A stretch of DNA of 64,000 bases from an uncultured Eubacterium sp. (GCA_910584065.1 CAJTZN010000013.1:1-64000); one strand, 5' to 3'; positions 40,463-48,925 are shown, counted from the first letter of the stretch. Translations and numbers: made by a program. Notes: generated by a model from the letters alone, not told the origin.

Positions 40463-41665
40463 ATGGGAAAAAGAAGATTACTTGCTGTTTGTTTGATCGC
40501 CTCGTTCGTGTTATGCAGCTGCGGTAAAGACGATCCGGTTCAGGAGCAGAATATTACGATTACCGACGAAGAGGAAGACGGACGCTACGAGGCGGTAGAG
40601 ATTGAGATGCCGGATCCGCTGCGGCCGGAAAACGCGCAGGGAAGCGACTATGCCGGCGACGATTTCAGCGGTGTGGTCAGTGATCTGCAGGGACGGCCCG
40701 CTATCTATTACGACACTTTTTCCATTGAAGGAGAAGAATATTTTGCCACGCTCACGCGCTGGACGCTGATGGAAACGAACGACTGGAAGCAGGAAGAATT
40801 ATGTGAAAATTCTCTCAGTGAATTCCTCAACCAGAAATATGAGCAGATCGGCTGGAAATGGTTTAAACTCAACCAGTTCTGCCGCGGTGATGACGGCAGC
40901 CTTTACGGGATTTTTACGTACTGCGTCAAGGAGATGGCAAAAGGCGGGGAAGGCGAAGAAAGCGTCGATACCGAGATGGAGACGCAGCGGTACTCGGTCC
41001 TTCAGATTGACGAAGAAAATGACCAGATTTTTGAAATTCCGCTCGCTGATTTTGTCCACACGCAGGAAGTGCGGTTCCGGTTGGAGGAAGACACCGCATC
41101 CGGCATTGATTTTACCGATTATCACATTTTTGAGGACGGCAATATTCTTTTGATCTATACAGAGAGCGGCGGGGAATACGGAAAACTCGTCGATGGGGAA
41201 ACCGGTCAGACGTTACAGGAACTGGGGAATATTGTAAACGGAAGAAAGCGCTTTGCCTTTGGCGAAAATGAGCTTATCTTTTTCTCTGGCGAAAACAATC
41301 AGTTCCGCGTTCTCAGCATACCGGATCTGACGGAGGATAACGTATTCGGTTCACAGCTGAGTGAGGAAGTGACGAGCAAGGAATGGCAGTATTATACAAA
41401 TCCGGATACATGGGAATTATTCCTCTGTAATGAAACGGGCGTTTATTCGGCCGTTAGTTATCTGGATTCCGATGAGGTTTCATGCCTGACCGACCATACC
41501 GATCTGTCTCAGTTGTCTTCTGTGGCTATGGACGAAGAACATATATTAAATTTTCTCGTGGGGGAGGATACTGACTTTTACATCTGTCTTACCGGACCGT
41601 GGGAATCGCAGGAGATAGGGCTGAAGGCCAGCCAGTACCGGTTGATTTATTATAAGAAAGCGTGA
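40463..41665 (+). CDS. Lipoprotein of unknown function
   Basis: A 400-residue lipoprotein with signal peptide and lipobox VLCSC (Cys about 20). An acidic linker (about 25-50) is followed by a beta-rich body with repeated strands such as YSVLQIDEENDQIFEIPL and KRFAFGENELIFFSGEN, suggesting a beta-propeller. No catalytic motif is seen and no family is named with confidence. The acidic composition (many Asp/Glu) is notable. GGGAGG lies before the ATG. It follows tex by 33 nt. The lipoprotein at 3813 is similar in style only. Confidence 0.75.
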   Translation: MGKRRLLAVCLIASFVLCSCGKDDPVQEQNITITDEEEDGRYEAVEIEMPDPLRPENAQGSDYAGDDFSGVVSDLQGRPAIYYDTFSIEGEEYFATLTRWTLMETNDWKQEELCENSLSEFLNQKYEQIGWKWFKLNQFCRGDDGSLYGIFTYCVKEMAKGGEGEESVDTEMETQRYSVLQIDEENDQIFEIPLADFVHTQEVRFRLEEDTASGIDFTDYHIFEDGNILLIYTESGGEYGKLVDGETGQTLQELGNIVNGRKRFAFGENELIFFSGENNQFRVLSIPDLTEDNVFGSQLSEEVTSKEWQYYTNPDTWELFLCNETGVYSAVSYLDSDEVSCLTDHTDLSQLSSVAMDEEHILNFLVGEDTDFYICLTGPWESQEIGLKASQYRLIYYKKA

Positions 41666-41667
41666 AA

Positions 41668-41698
41668 TTGCAACTTTTTTCATATGGGTGAATATAAT
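41668..41698 (+). promoter_or_regulatory. Possible promoter of the SpoIID-like gene
   Basis: TTGCAA (41668-41673) and TATAAT (41693-41698) are separated by 19 nt, longer than ideal. A sporulation sigma factor could read a different part of this AT-rich stretch. Confidence 0.35.
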
Positions 41699-41731
41699 AA
41701 TAGCAACAATTTAGAATCATGGTGAATCATT

Positions 41732-43021
41732 TTGAACACATATCCCATCAGACCGGAACTGTTCGCTTCTGTTACATCCGGCGAGGACGTCGGAAAACTC
41801 ACGGTAAATGTCACCTCGGATACCGATAACAAACCAATCGAAGGCGCTACCGTCCGCATCACGAGCAGCGGGCAGCCCGACCAGACGATCGAACAGGCGA
41901 CCACAAATGAAGAGGGGCAGATCCCGGACATTGAACTGGACGCTCCGCCGATCGACTACAGCATGGAACCAGGCGCCAATAAGCCGTATGCCGAGTACAC
42001 AGTATACGTTTCCGCCCCCGGCTATGAGACGATGGAGGTGAGCGGAGCGGAAATCTTTTCGGGTGAACTGGCGATCCAGAACGCGGCTCTCCTCCCGCTC
42101 AGTCCGACAAATCCGACGGGCACCGAACTATTCGTGATCCCCGATCACACGCTCTGGGGGGACTACCCGCCGAAAATCGCTGAAGATGAGATCAAACCTG
42201 TCGATGAATCCGGGGAGATCGTGCTGAGCCGTGTCGTCATTCCCGAATATGTCGTGGTCCACGACGGTCCGCCTTCCGATCGTTCCGCCAAAAATTATTA
42301 TGTCAAATATAAAGATTACATCAAGAACGTTGCGAGCAGCGAAATCTATTCCACATGGCCGGAATCGACGATCCAGGCTAATATTCTTGCCATCCAGTCT
42401 TTCACGCTGAACAGGGTGTTTACAGAGTGGTACCGGAACAAAGGATACGATTTCACGATTACGAGCTCCACGGCTTTTGACCACAAATGGATTCCAAACA
42501 GAAATGTGTTTGAGAGCATTTCCGCTGTTGTAGAAGAGATTTTCAGCAACTATCTGTCACGTCCGAATGTCATACAGCCGATTCTTACGCAGTACTGCGA
42601 CGGGAAGAGTGTCTCTTGTCCGAACTGGATGAGCCAGTGGGGGTCCAAAACGCTCGGTGACAGAGGCTATACCCCTATCGAAATCCTGCGCAATTATTAC
42701 GGCGATTCCATTTTCATCAATTCCAGTGAAGTCATTTCCGGCGTTCCGTCTTCATGGCCCGGTTACAATCTGGAAGTGGGGAGTTCCGGTGAAAAAGTCC
42801 GTCAGATGCAGCAACAGTTAAACGTCATCGCAGACTCGTATCCACTGATTCCTAAAATAGCCGTTGACGGTATTTTTGGCCCGAAGACAGAAGAAGCGGT
42901 CAAAACTTTTCAAAAAATATTCAAGCTGTCACAGGATGGAATCGTGGGATTCCGGACCTGGTACAAAATTTCAGAAATTTATGTCGGCGTGAGCCGGATC
43001 GCCGAGGGCGTAGCGCGATAG
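41732..43021 (+). CDS. SpoIID-like protein with peptidoglycan-binding domain
   Basis: A 429-residue protein in three parts. Residues about 15-130 look like carboxypeptidase-regulatory/Ig-like folds (KLTVNVTSDTDNKPIEGATVRI). Residues about 185-330 resemble the SpoIID/LytB domain (VASSEIYSTWPESTIQANILAIQSFTLNR has the typical pattern). Residues about 345-415 form a PG_binding_1 domain (VGSSGEKVRQMQQQLN, VDGIFGPKTEEAVKTFQ). SpoIID is a lytic transglycosylase used in engulfment. No signal peptide is seen and the start is TTG 41732 (GGTGA 6 nt upstream), so it may act in a spore compartment or be exported by a non-classical route. A strong terminator follows. The assignment of the middle domain is moderate. 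Confidence 0.78.
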   Translation: MNTYPIRPELFASVTSGEDVGKLTVNVTSDTDNKPIEGATVRITSSGQPDQTIEQATTNEEGQIPDIELDAPPIDYSMEPGANKPYAEYTVYVSAPGYETMEVSGAEIFSGELAIQNAALLPLSPTNPTGTELFVIPDHTLWGDYPPKIAEDEIKPVDESGEIVLSRVVIPEYVVVHDGPPSDRSAKNYYVKYKDYIKNVASSEIYSTWPESTIQANILAIQSFTLNRVFTEWYRNKGYDFTITSSTAFDHKWIPNRNVFESISAVVEEIFSNYLSRPNVIQPILTQYCDGKSVSCPNWMSQWGSKTLGDRGYTPIEILRNYYGDSIFINSSEVISGVPSSWPGYNLEVGSSGEKVRQMQQQLNVIADSYPLIPKIAVDGIFGPKTEEAVKTFQKIFKLSQDGIVGFRTWYKISEIYVGVSRIAEGVAR

Positions 43022-43059
43022 GGCGTGGGCGGTTTTTCATCCTGGCAAAAAATCGAGGA

Positions 43060-43097
43060 AAAGGCTGGCTGTCCAAAGTAAGGCAGCTGGCTTTTTT
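43060..43097 (+). terminator. Intrinsic terminator after the SpoIID-like gene
   Basis: GCTGGCTG (43064-43071) pairs with CAGCTGGC (43084-43091), with two G-U pairs and A/T extension, followed by TTTTTTG. The rest of 43022-43335 holds AT-rich direct repeats of ATATTGCAAA (about 43135-43160), the promoter at 43171 and a minicistron. Confidence 0.8.
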
Positions 43098-43170
43098 GTC
43101 AGGAATTTTTATGTGATGATCATGTGTGATTCAAATATTGCAAAATATTGCAAAATATTATAAAAAGTTG

Positions 43171-43199
43171 TTGACACGTATCCTTTTATGTGTTAGGAT
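43171..43199 (+). promoter_or_regulatory. Promoter of the small membrane protein gene
   Basis: A perfect TTGACA (43171-43176) and TAGGAT (43194-43199) are spaced by 17 nt. The leader is about 105 nt before the minicistron. Confidence 0.65.
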
Positions 43200-43309
43200 G
43201 AAGTTGCAAACAAAATACTTCTTTATACTTGGGAGTTTTTTAAAAGATGAAGTGTTGTGTTTGCACGATACGTAAAATATAGGCAGCTATTTAAAAAGGA
43301 GGATACGTT

Positions 43310-43333
43310 ATGAGAAAGGATATAGATCACTAG
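43310..43333 (+). CDS. Seven-codon minicistron MRKDIDH before the small membrane protein gene
   Basis: ATG 43310 lies 7 nt after a strong AAGGAGG (43297-43303) and reads MRKDIDH before TAG 43331-43333. The next gene's GTG overlaps that stop (TAGTG) and its ATG is 2 nt further on. The downstream gene has no ribosome-binding site of its own, so it seems to depend on ribosomes that terminate here. Confidence 0.45.
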   Translation: MRKDIDH

Positions 43334-43335
43334 TG

Positions 43336-43851
43336 ATGGACTTATTTCAACAAATGATTTCCAGTGTGATAACAGGTATTATCGCATCGGTTGTTTTTTA
43401 CTTTGTCCTATTCTTGATCAAACCACATGTAAAGTTATCTGATGTAATATGTATAGACAGTGAATCTGATAAGTACAGGATCATGAAGATAAAGGTCGTG
43501 AATTTAAGTCGCAGTATGCTTATGAATGTAAATTATACTCTACATTACTGCGTCGATTATGAAGATGGCCTTACTGATATTACTGAGATTCCACCTAAAA
43601 AACCCCCTCTATCAACGTTCGCGAAATATACACGAAAAAATACAGATTACGCGATTCGGATCACATACAAGATTTCAAAAGACTCTTTTCCCTTACGTGA
43701 CAATGTTAAGCTGGTATTTACCATTCAGACTACCCATCCTATTTCTAATACCTCAAAATGTATCGGGAAGAATTATCGCAAAAACGATATGAAACGAGGA
43801 ACTTTTGAATCCGGACGAAGTACAAAATTTATTTTACGACGAGAAGGATAA
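43336..43851 (+). CDS. Small membrane-anchored protein of unknown function
   Basis: A 171-residue protein with one N-terminal membrane helix (about residues 8-30, ISSVITGIIASVVFYFVLFLI), followed by a predicted beta-sandwich domain with KIKVVNLSRSMLMNVNYTLHYCVD and VKLVFTIQTTHP. The tail is basic. No family was recognised. The gene is AT-richer than its neighbours, which may indicate recent gain. The start is ATG 43336 or GTG 43333, coupled to the upstream minicistron. It has its own promoter and is isolated between a terminator and the serS promoter. Confidence 0.6.
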   Translation: MDLFQQMISSVITGIIASVVFYFVLFLIKPHVKLSDVICIDSESDKYRIMKIKVVNLSRSMLMNVNYTLHYCVDYEDGLTDITEIPPKKPPLSTFAKYTRKNTDYAIRITYKISKDSFPLRDNVKLVFTIQTTHPISNTSKCIGKNYRKNDMKRGTFESGRSTKFILRREG

Positions 43852-43980
43852 TTTTTAGTATTTGAATCGAAATGTTATGAGTATATGTTCTCAAATGATC
43901 CAGTTTAGACAGACATGATCCGTTGTTTCCATAAGAATCAAAAGAATCGAAAATTCCATATAAAAAGTTATGTAAAAAAG

Positions 43981-44009
43981 TTGCAATCAAAAGGTCAAGG
44001 GTGTATAAT
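43981..44009 (+). promoter_or_regulatory. Strong promoter of serS
   Basis: TTGCAA (43981-43986) and a perfect TATAAT (44004-44009) are 17 nt apart. The leader runs from about 44016 to 44131 and includes the hairpins GGGGA/TCCCC (44069-44081) and CCGC/GCGG (44102-44113). It has no T-box sequence. The stretch 43852-43980 holds nothing recognisable. Confidence 0.75.
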
Positions 44010-44131
44010 AAATCCAATTGTGAGTGTTCTCGGATTGCGGGAGGAAAGGGCGATTCGTGTAAATCATAGGGGAAAGTCCCCGATCTTATTATATGACAAG
44101 GCCGCCTGTGCGGTGGAATGAGGAGGAAACG

Positions 44132-45409
44132 ATGCTTGATATTAAGTTTTTACGGGAAAATCCGGATGTGGTAAAAGAAAATATAAAACATAAGTTTCAG
44201 GACAGAAAACTTCCGCTTGTGGATGAGGTCATTGAACTGGATAAGGAAAGCCGTGCGACACAGCAGGAAGCGGACAGCCTTCGAGCTAACCGGAAAAAAA
44301 TATCGAAAAATATCGGCGGTTTGATGGCTCAGGGCAAAAAAGACGAGGCAGAGGCGCTGAAGGCAGAGGTGGCCAAAGGGGCCGAGCGGCTGGCGGAACT
44401 GGAGAAAAAAGAGGACGAGCTGACACAGAAGATCCGCGAGATCATGATGACAATTCCGAATATCATTGATCCGAGTGTTCCGATCGGCAAGGATGACAGT
44501 GAAAACGTGGAGATTGAAAAATTTGGGGAACCAGTTGTACTGGATTTTGAGATTCCGTATCACACGGAGATCATGGAAAAGCTGGATGGGATCGATCTGG
44601 ACGCAGCGAGGGATGTTGCGGGAAATGGGTTTTATTATTTGATGGGGGATATTGCGAGACTGCACTCGGCTGTGATTTCCTATGCGAGGGATTTTATGAT
44701 CGACCGGGGATTTACGTATTGTGTACCTCCGTTTATGATACGAAGCAATGTTGTTACCGGCGTGATGAGTTTTGATGAGATGGATGCCATGATGTATAAG
44801 ATCGAAGGCGAGGATTTGTATCTCATCGGTACGAGTGAGCACTCGATGATCGGTAAGTTCATTGATAAGATCATTCCCGAGGAAAAGCTGCCGCACACAC
44901 TGACGAGTTACTCGCCCTGTTTCCGTAAGGAAAAAGGGGCACACGGGCTGGAAGAGCGCGGCGTTTATCGTATCCATCAGTTTGAAAAGCAGGAGATGAT
45001 CGTTGTCTGTAAGCCGGATGAGAGTAAAATGTGGTTTGATAAGCTGTGGCAGAATACGGTGGATTTGTTCCGTTCTCTTGATATCCCGGTGCGCACGCTC
45101 GAGTGTTGTTCGGGGGATCTCGCTGATCTGAAAGTGAAATCAATCGACGTGGAGGCGTGGTCACCCAGACAGAAGAAATATTTCGAGGTGGGAAGCTGTT
45201 CCAATCTGGGGGATGCGCAGGCAAGAAGGTTAAAGATCCGGGTTGTAGGAGAGGGTGGCAAATATTTTGCCCACACACTGAATAACACTGTGGTTGCTCC
45301 GCCCCGTATGCTGATCGCCTTTTTGGAAAACAATCTCAATGCTGACGGTACGGTTCGTATTCCAAAGGCATTACAGCCGTATATGGGCGGAAAGGAAACG
45401 ATTGGGTAA
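44132..45409 (+). CDS. serS: Seryl-tRNA synthetase
   Basis: It charges tRNA-Ser (and tRNA-Sec). The 425-residue class II synthetase has the N-terminal coiled-coil arm (about 1-110, MLDIKFLRENPDVVKENI and the long charged helix pair), motif 2 in SPCFRKEKGAHGLEERGVYR (about 257-276) and motif 3 in VAPPRMLIAFLEN (about 388). Length is typical. The start is ATG 44132, after AGGAGG at good spacing; the upstream frame from 44093 is leader. It has its own strong promoter and a structured leader but no visible T-box, although many clostridial serS genes have one. The pseudophosphatase-like gene follows 49 nt later. Confidence 0.96.
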   Translation: MLDIKFLRENPDVVKENIKHKFQDRKLPLVDEVIELDKESRATQQEADSLRANRKKISKNIGGLMAQGKKDEAEALKAEVAKGAERLAELEKKEDELTQKIREIMMTIPNIIDPSVPIGKDDSENVEIEKFGEPVVLDFEIPYHTEIMEKLDGIDLDAARDVAGNGFYYLMGDIARLHSAVISYARDFMIDRGFTYCVPPFMIRSNVVTGVMSFDEMDAMMYKIEGEDLYLIGTSEHSMIGKFIDKIIPEEKLPHTLTSYSPCFRKEKGAHGLEERGVYRIHQFEKQEMIVVCKPDESKMWFDKLWQNTVDLFRSLDIPVRTLECCSGDLADLKVKSIDVEAWSPRQKKYFEVGSCSNLGDAQARRLKIRVVGEGGKYFAHTLNNTVVAPPRMLIAFLENNLNADGTVRIPKALQPYMGGKETIG

Positions 45410-45458
45410 CCAGTGCGAGATACACTGATACAACCGGGGGAGAATAGGGAGGGAGTCA

Positions 45459-46163
45459 ATGGGAGCAAATGTTTATACTGTTTTCAACGAAACGGAGGAA
45501 CCGCTCGGTATTTACAGCGCTGAAGGAACAGAGAGGCGGAGCGGTTCTTTTTTGCAACAATGGTTTCATCGCCGGCCGCAGACGGCGCTGGCTGTCATCT
45601 GCCGGGAAACGGGAGCGCGGCGGGATGGACCGGCTGTACAGGCGTCCATGAGCGGGGTGATCCGGCTTTTAACGGCATTTGAGCAGTGGTTTGGCCGGGA
45701 ATTTCCGGGAAATATGCACCCGTTTTCCGCAGATGTCGTGAAGCGCTATTGGCAGGGGTTGATCGGGCATGTGTCGGAACCGGGACGGCCGCCACTGGAT
45801 GTGGCAGTCCTTCTCGTACATGCGGGTCAGTATGTGTTCTGCAGCCGGGGATCGTTCTCCGTTTATGAAGTTACTGCTTCCGGTCAGAGAAGCAGTCAGT
45901 GGTTTACCGGAATGGAGCGGAGGCGTCTCGATGAAGAACTGGGGATCGCTCAGGAGGAGATGTCGGAGCTGCAGTTCCGACACCGGAGAATAAAAGAAAA
46001 AACGGTATTTATTCTATCTCAGAAAGAGATTTCCTGGCAAATCGAGGCGTGTGCTGGAAAATGGAACTTTACGGGATGTCGATTCCGGAAAGCGATGGAA
46101 AGACTGGCAGAATGCACGTGTTGTGTGGCGGTGGCGGCGGATGGCGCCGGCGGGGGCGTTTGA
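45459..46163 (+). CDS. Unknown protein, possibly a catalytically dead PP2C-like partner of the adjacent kinase
   Basis: A 234-residue soluble protein without signal peptide or membrane helix. The stretch DVAVLLVHAGQYVFCSRGSFSVYEV resembles the strand-turn-strand of PP2C phosphatases, where the turn normally reads VGDSRxY; here the metal-binding Asp is replaced (RGSF). KEKTVFILSQKEI sits where PP2C has the LCSDGL strand, again without Asp. No N-terminal RxxNED motif is found. It would therefore be inactive if the fold is right. It lies 16 nt before a Ser/Thr kinase gene, and kinase-PP2C pairs are common, which supports but does not prove the idea. AGGGAGGGAG precedes the ATG. Confidence 0.5.
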   Translation: MGANVYTVFNETEEPLGIYSAEGTERRSGSFLQQWFHRRPQTALAVICRETGARRDGPAVQASMSGVIRLLTAFEQWFGREFPGNMHPFSADVVKRYWQGLIGHVSEPGRPPLDVAVLLVHAGQYVFCSRGSFSVYEVTASGQRSSQWFTGMERRRLDEELGIAQEEMSELQFRHRRIKEKTVFILSQKEISWQIEACAGKWNFTGCRFRKAMERLAECTCCVAVAADGAGGGV

Positions 46164-46179
46164 CGAAGGGGATGGGAAG

Positions 46180-47007
46180 ATGGCAGAATATATTTTGCTC
46201 CGCGAACTGGGAAACGGGGCGACGTCCCATGTGTATCTCGCTGCTGACAGGCGGGATGGGAAAAAGTATGCCGTAAAATGTTTTGGAAATTGCCAGGATT
46301 TTGAGATGGCGAGGAAAGAGATGTCGGTTGCGGGGAAATTACGGCATCCGGGAATCCCGGTTTTTCGGGAGGCAGAGGAAAAAACGAACGGCGGCCGGAT
46401 CATCATGGAATACGTGCCGGGAATGACGTGGAAGGAGCATCTGCGAAAAAGAGGGGTGCTCTCGGAGGCGCAGGCGGTGGCATGGGGGATGGAGTTGTGT
46501 GATATTCTTTCGTATATGCACCGTCAGGATCCGTCGGTGATCTATCGCGATTTAAAGCCGGCGAATCTTATGATCACGCCGGCCGGGCATGTGAAATTGA
46601 TTGATTTTGGGGCGCTGGTGATCGGAACGGATGGCGCAGGGATTGCGGCGGAGCCAATCGGTACAAAGGGATTTGCCGCGCCGGAACAGTTTGTGAGAAA
46701 CGGACGGGTGGATACGAGAACAGATGTATATGGGTTTGGCGCTACAATGTTACAGATGATGACAGGGCGGCATCCAGCGCAGGGGCATGGAAAACAATTG
46801 GGCGGGAGACGGGGAAGAGGCAGGCTCTCGGAAAAAATGCGGGCGATCTTAGGAAAATGTCTGCAGCTGGAACCAGACCGGCGTTACCGGTTTTGTGAGG
46901 AAATAAAAAGAGATCTGGAGATTCCCGGATCTCCCGGCGATTTTGCCGGAACATTCAGGATCACCAGATCACACATGTGGTGTTCGCGTGACTTGCCAGT
47001 TTGTTAG
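46180..47007 (+). CDS. Ser/Thr protein kinase (Hanks type), soluble, no sensor domain
   Basis: A 275-residue kinase that is little more than the catalytic domain: Gly loop LGNGATSHVYLA (about 9-20), the Lys in YAVKCF (about 33), catalytic YRDLKPANL (Asp about 124), DFG in LIDFGAL (about 143) and FAAPEQF (about 167). All catalytic residues are present, so it should be active. It lacks the membrane helix and PASTA repeats of PrkC/PknB kinases, so it is a different, cytosolic branch. The start is ATG 46180 after GGGAAG; an upstream frame from 46051 overlaps the preceding gene. It is paired with the PP2C-like gene and ends 18 nt before a convergent small gene. Confidence 0.9.
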   Translation: MAEYILLRELGNGATSHVYLAADRRDGKKYAVKCFGNCQDFEMARKEMSVAGKLRHPGIPVFREAEEKTNGGRIIMEYVPGMTWKEHLRKRGVLSEAQAVAWGMELCDILSYMHRQDPSVIYRDLKPANLMITPAGHVKLIDFGALVIGTDGAGIAAEPIGTKGFAAPEQFVRNGRVDTRTDVYGFGATMLQMMTGRHPAQGHGKQLGGRRGRGRLSEKMRAILGKCLQLEPDRRYRFCEEIKRDLEIPGSPGDFAGTFRITRSHMWCSRDLPVC

Positions 47008-47024
47008 CAAGTGGTATTCCGCTG

Positions 47025-47216
47025 CTAATTTCCTTTGCTGCTGAGAGGATTGGACTCATGTTCCCAAAAGAGGTTGTTGTCGGGAGACGGCAGATCTTCT
47101 TCATTGTAGCGGGAATTTTGGCGGATCTGATCGGCTCTTTTTTCGGAAACGCCATCCAGGGTATTTTTATTTTGCGCCCGATTCATCGGCTGTTGTTTTT
47201 GTGACTTTCTGTTCAT
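47025..47216 (-). CDS. Small hydrophilic protein of unknown function
   Basis: A 63-residue protein rich in Asn, Gln, Lys and Glu with no hydrophobic segment (MNRKSQKQQPMNRAQNKN, then NSRYNEEDLPSPDNNLFWEH). On the minus strand AGGAG lies 8 nt before its ATG, which is a strong argument that it is translated. The composition recalls small spore-associated or stress proteins of clostridia, but no family was recognised. It is convergent with the kinase gene. Competing plus-strand and alternative minus-strand frames here lack comparable ribosome-binding sites. Confidence 0.5.
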   Translation of the reverse strand: MNRKSQKQQPMNRAQNKNTLDGVSEKRADQIRQNSRYNEEDLPSPDNNLFWEHESNPLSSKGN

Positions 47217-47333
47217 AGGGAGAACTCCTTTCGTTTGCTGATATTGATAGTTATTTCCTGAAATGGGAACGAATATGCGCGGAAGAGAAAAACAGAGAAG
47301 ATGGGAAAATTTGCGCGGAAATGGAGAGAGATC

Positions 47334-47984
47334 ATGGATAAAAAGGATACGGTTATATTTGATCTGGATGGCACGCTTTTGAATACGTTGGAAGATTTAA
47401 GGGATAGCGTGAATGTCGTGATGGAAAAATACGGGTACCCGGTTCACAGTTTGGAAGAAATCCGTACATTTGTCGGCAATGGAATCGGGAAACTGATGGA
47501 GCGGTCGGTGCCGGGAGGACGGGATAATCCTGATCTTGAGCAGGCGCTTTCCGATTTTAGGTGCTACTATACCGGACACTGCCGCATTAAGACAAAACCG
47601 TACGACGGGGTGGTGGAGCTTATGAAAGTGCTGTCTGATCACGGGTTTAAGCTGGCTATTGTTTCGAATAAAAATGATGCGGCAGTAAAGGAATTAAATG
47701 AGATTTACTTTGGCGCTTATACAAAAGCAGCGCTGGGAGACCGGGAAGGCCGGGCGCGGAAACCTGCGCCCGATGCGGTGTTTGCCGCGTTGGAACAATT
47801 AGGCAGCAGTAAAGAACAGGCCGTCTATATCGGGGATTCGGAAGTCGATCATGAGACGGCAGTAAACAGCGGACTGGACTGCATACTCGTCAGCTGGGGA
47901 TTTCGGGACCGCGAGGTGCTGGAGCGCTTTGAGGGGGCGGTCGTTGTGGATACGTGCGAGGAAATTCAGGAACTTCTTTTATGA
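47334..47984 (+). CDS. gph: HAD-superfamily phosphatase, phosphoglycolate phosphatase-like
   Basis: A 216-residue haloacid-dehalogenase-type phosphatase. Motif I is FDLDGTLLNT with the nucleophile Asp, motif II is the Ser in AIVSNKN, and motif III/IV are KPAPDAVF and YIGDSEVDHETA. A small helical cap between motifs I and II (LEDLRDSVNVVMEKYG) fits the Gph/PpaX branch that removes phosphate from phosphoglycolate or releases pyrophosphate. The exact substrate cannot be told. The start is ATG 47334 after GGAGAGAG. It is followed by a radical SAM gene after 53 nt. Confidence 0.88.
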   Translation: MDKKDTVIFDLDGTLLNTLEDLRDSVNVVMEKYGYPVHSLEEIRTFVGNGIGKLMERSVPGGRDNPDLEQALSDFRCYYTGHCRIKTKPYDGVVELMKVLSDHGFKLAIVSNKNDAAVKELNEIYFGAYTKAALGDREGRARKPAPDAVFAALEQLGSSKEQAVYIGDSEVDHETAVNSGLDCILVSWGFRDREVLERFEGAVVVDTCEEIQELLL

Positions 47985-48037
47985 GGGATGCGATCTGGTT
48001 GTTTCACCCTGTAGACATTCTGGAATGGAGGATGAGC

Positions 48038-48796
48038 ATGAACCAATATGTAAGAAATTTGAATCGTTTAGAGTTTGTACTCACATGGGCATGTACCGGG
48101 AAATGTAAACATTGTTCGGAAGGAGAACATGATGTGAGTGGCAGTTGTCTGGATGAAAAAGCTGCGGTCAGGGTGATCCGTGAGGTGGCAGATGTGTTTC
48201 AGATCGAGTCTCTGATGACGTTTGGGGGCGAGCCGCTTCTGCAGTGGAAGACGGTGTGCAGCATTCACGCAGCAGCGAGGGAAGCGAAGATACCCAGCCG
48301 GGAGATCATCACAAACGGGTATTTTACGAAAGATATGGAAAAGATGCGCGCGGCGGTGCATGAACTCGGGCAGTGCGGTATCAGCGGTATGTTATTGTCA
48401 GCAGATGCGTTTCATCAGGAAACGATACCGATCAAGGCCGTTTTGCAGTTTGCGGAAGCGGCGTTGGCAGAGGGGATTGATGTAAAAATGAATCCGGCCT
48501 GGCTGGTTAGTGCGGAGGCGGACAATCCCTATAACAGGGAGACGAGAGAAATTCTGCGGCAATTTGAGCAGATGGGGATCGGTATGGCTGACGGGAATGT
48601 CATATTTCCGGATGGAAACGCGAAGATTTATTTAAAAGAATATTTTGAAACGGGCCCGGAGCCGGAAAATCCATATATAGAAGACCCAGCCGACGTTCAG
48701 GCAATCTGCATCGGGCCTGACGGAGATGTGGACGTGCTGGGAGGAAATATATATGAAAAAGATATATTGGAACTTTTATCTGAGTACAGTCCATAA
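48038..48796 (+). CDS. Radical SAM protein of unknown specificity
   Basis: A 252-residue protein with the radical SAM cluster motif TWACTGKCKHCSEG (C-x3-C-x2-C, about residues 15-22) and the glycine-rich FGGEPLL SAM-binding strand, then ITNGYF. The C-terminus has a single Cys in AICIGPDGDVDVLGG, reminiscent of a shortened SPASM region, but without its full Cys set. Such enzymes often modify peptides or act as activases; no precursor peptide gene is evident nearby. The start is ATG 48038, 6 nt after GGAGG. A promoter-like sequence for ylmH follows within 50-80 nt, so it ends its transcription unit. Confidence 0.82.
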   Translation: MNQYVRNLNRLEFVLTWACTGKCKHCSEGEHDVSGSCLDEKAAVRVIREVADVFQIESLMTFGGEPLLQWKTVCSIHAAAREAKIPSREIITNGYFTKDMEKMRAAVHELGQCGISGMLLSADAFHQETIPIKAVLQFAEAALAEGIDVKMNPAWLVSAEADNPYNRETREILRQFEQMGIGMADGNVIFPDGNAKIYLKEYFETGPEPENPYIEDPADVQAICIGPDGDVDVLGGNIYEKDILELLSEYSP

Positions 48797-48846
48797 GACA
48801 CAGACAGGCGTTTGCTATGATTCAGCCATCAAAAATACCATTTGGA

Positions 48847-48875
48847 TTGCGTTCTCATGGCGAATATGGTATGCT
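48847..48875 (+). promoter_or_regulatory. Possible promoter of ylmH
   Basis: TTGCGT (48847-48852) and TATGCT (48870-48875) are separated by 17 nt, about 50 nt before the ylmH start. Confidence 0.5.
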
Positions 48876-48925
48876 GATAGCAGTTGGCTGTCAGTGTGTG
48901 ATATACTTCTGCATAGGAGAAAGAG

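Noticed and set aside
44016..44131. T-box riboswitch before serS
   Set aside because: No T-box consensus (the GGTGG-ACCGCG type core) and no serine specifier stem could be found.
47001..47204. Hydrophobic plus-strand frame after the kinase, as a lost membrane tail
   Set aside because: It is in another frame without ribosome-binding site, and the opposite strand has a better supported small gene with AGGAG.
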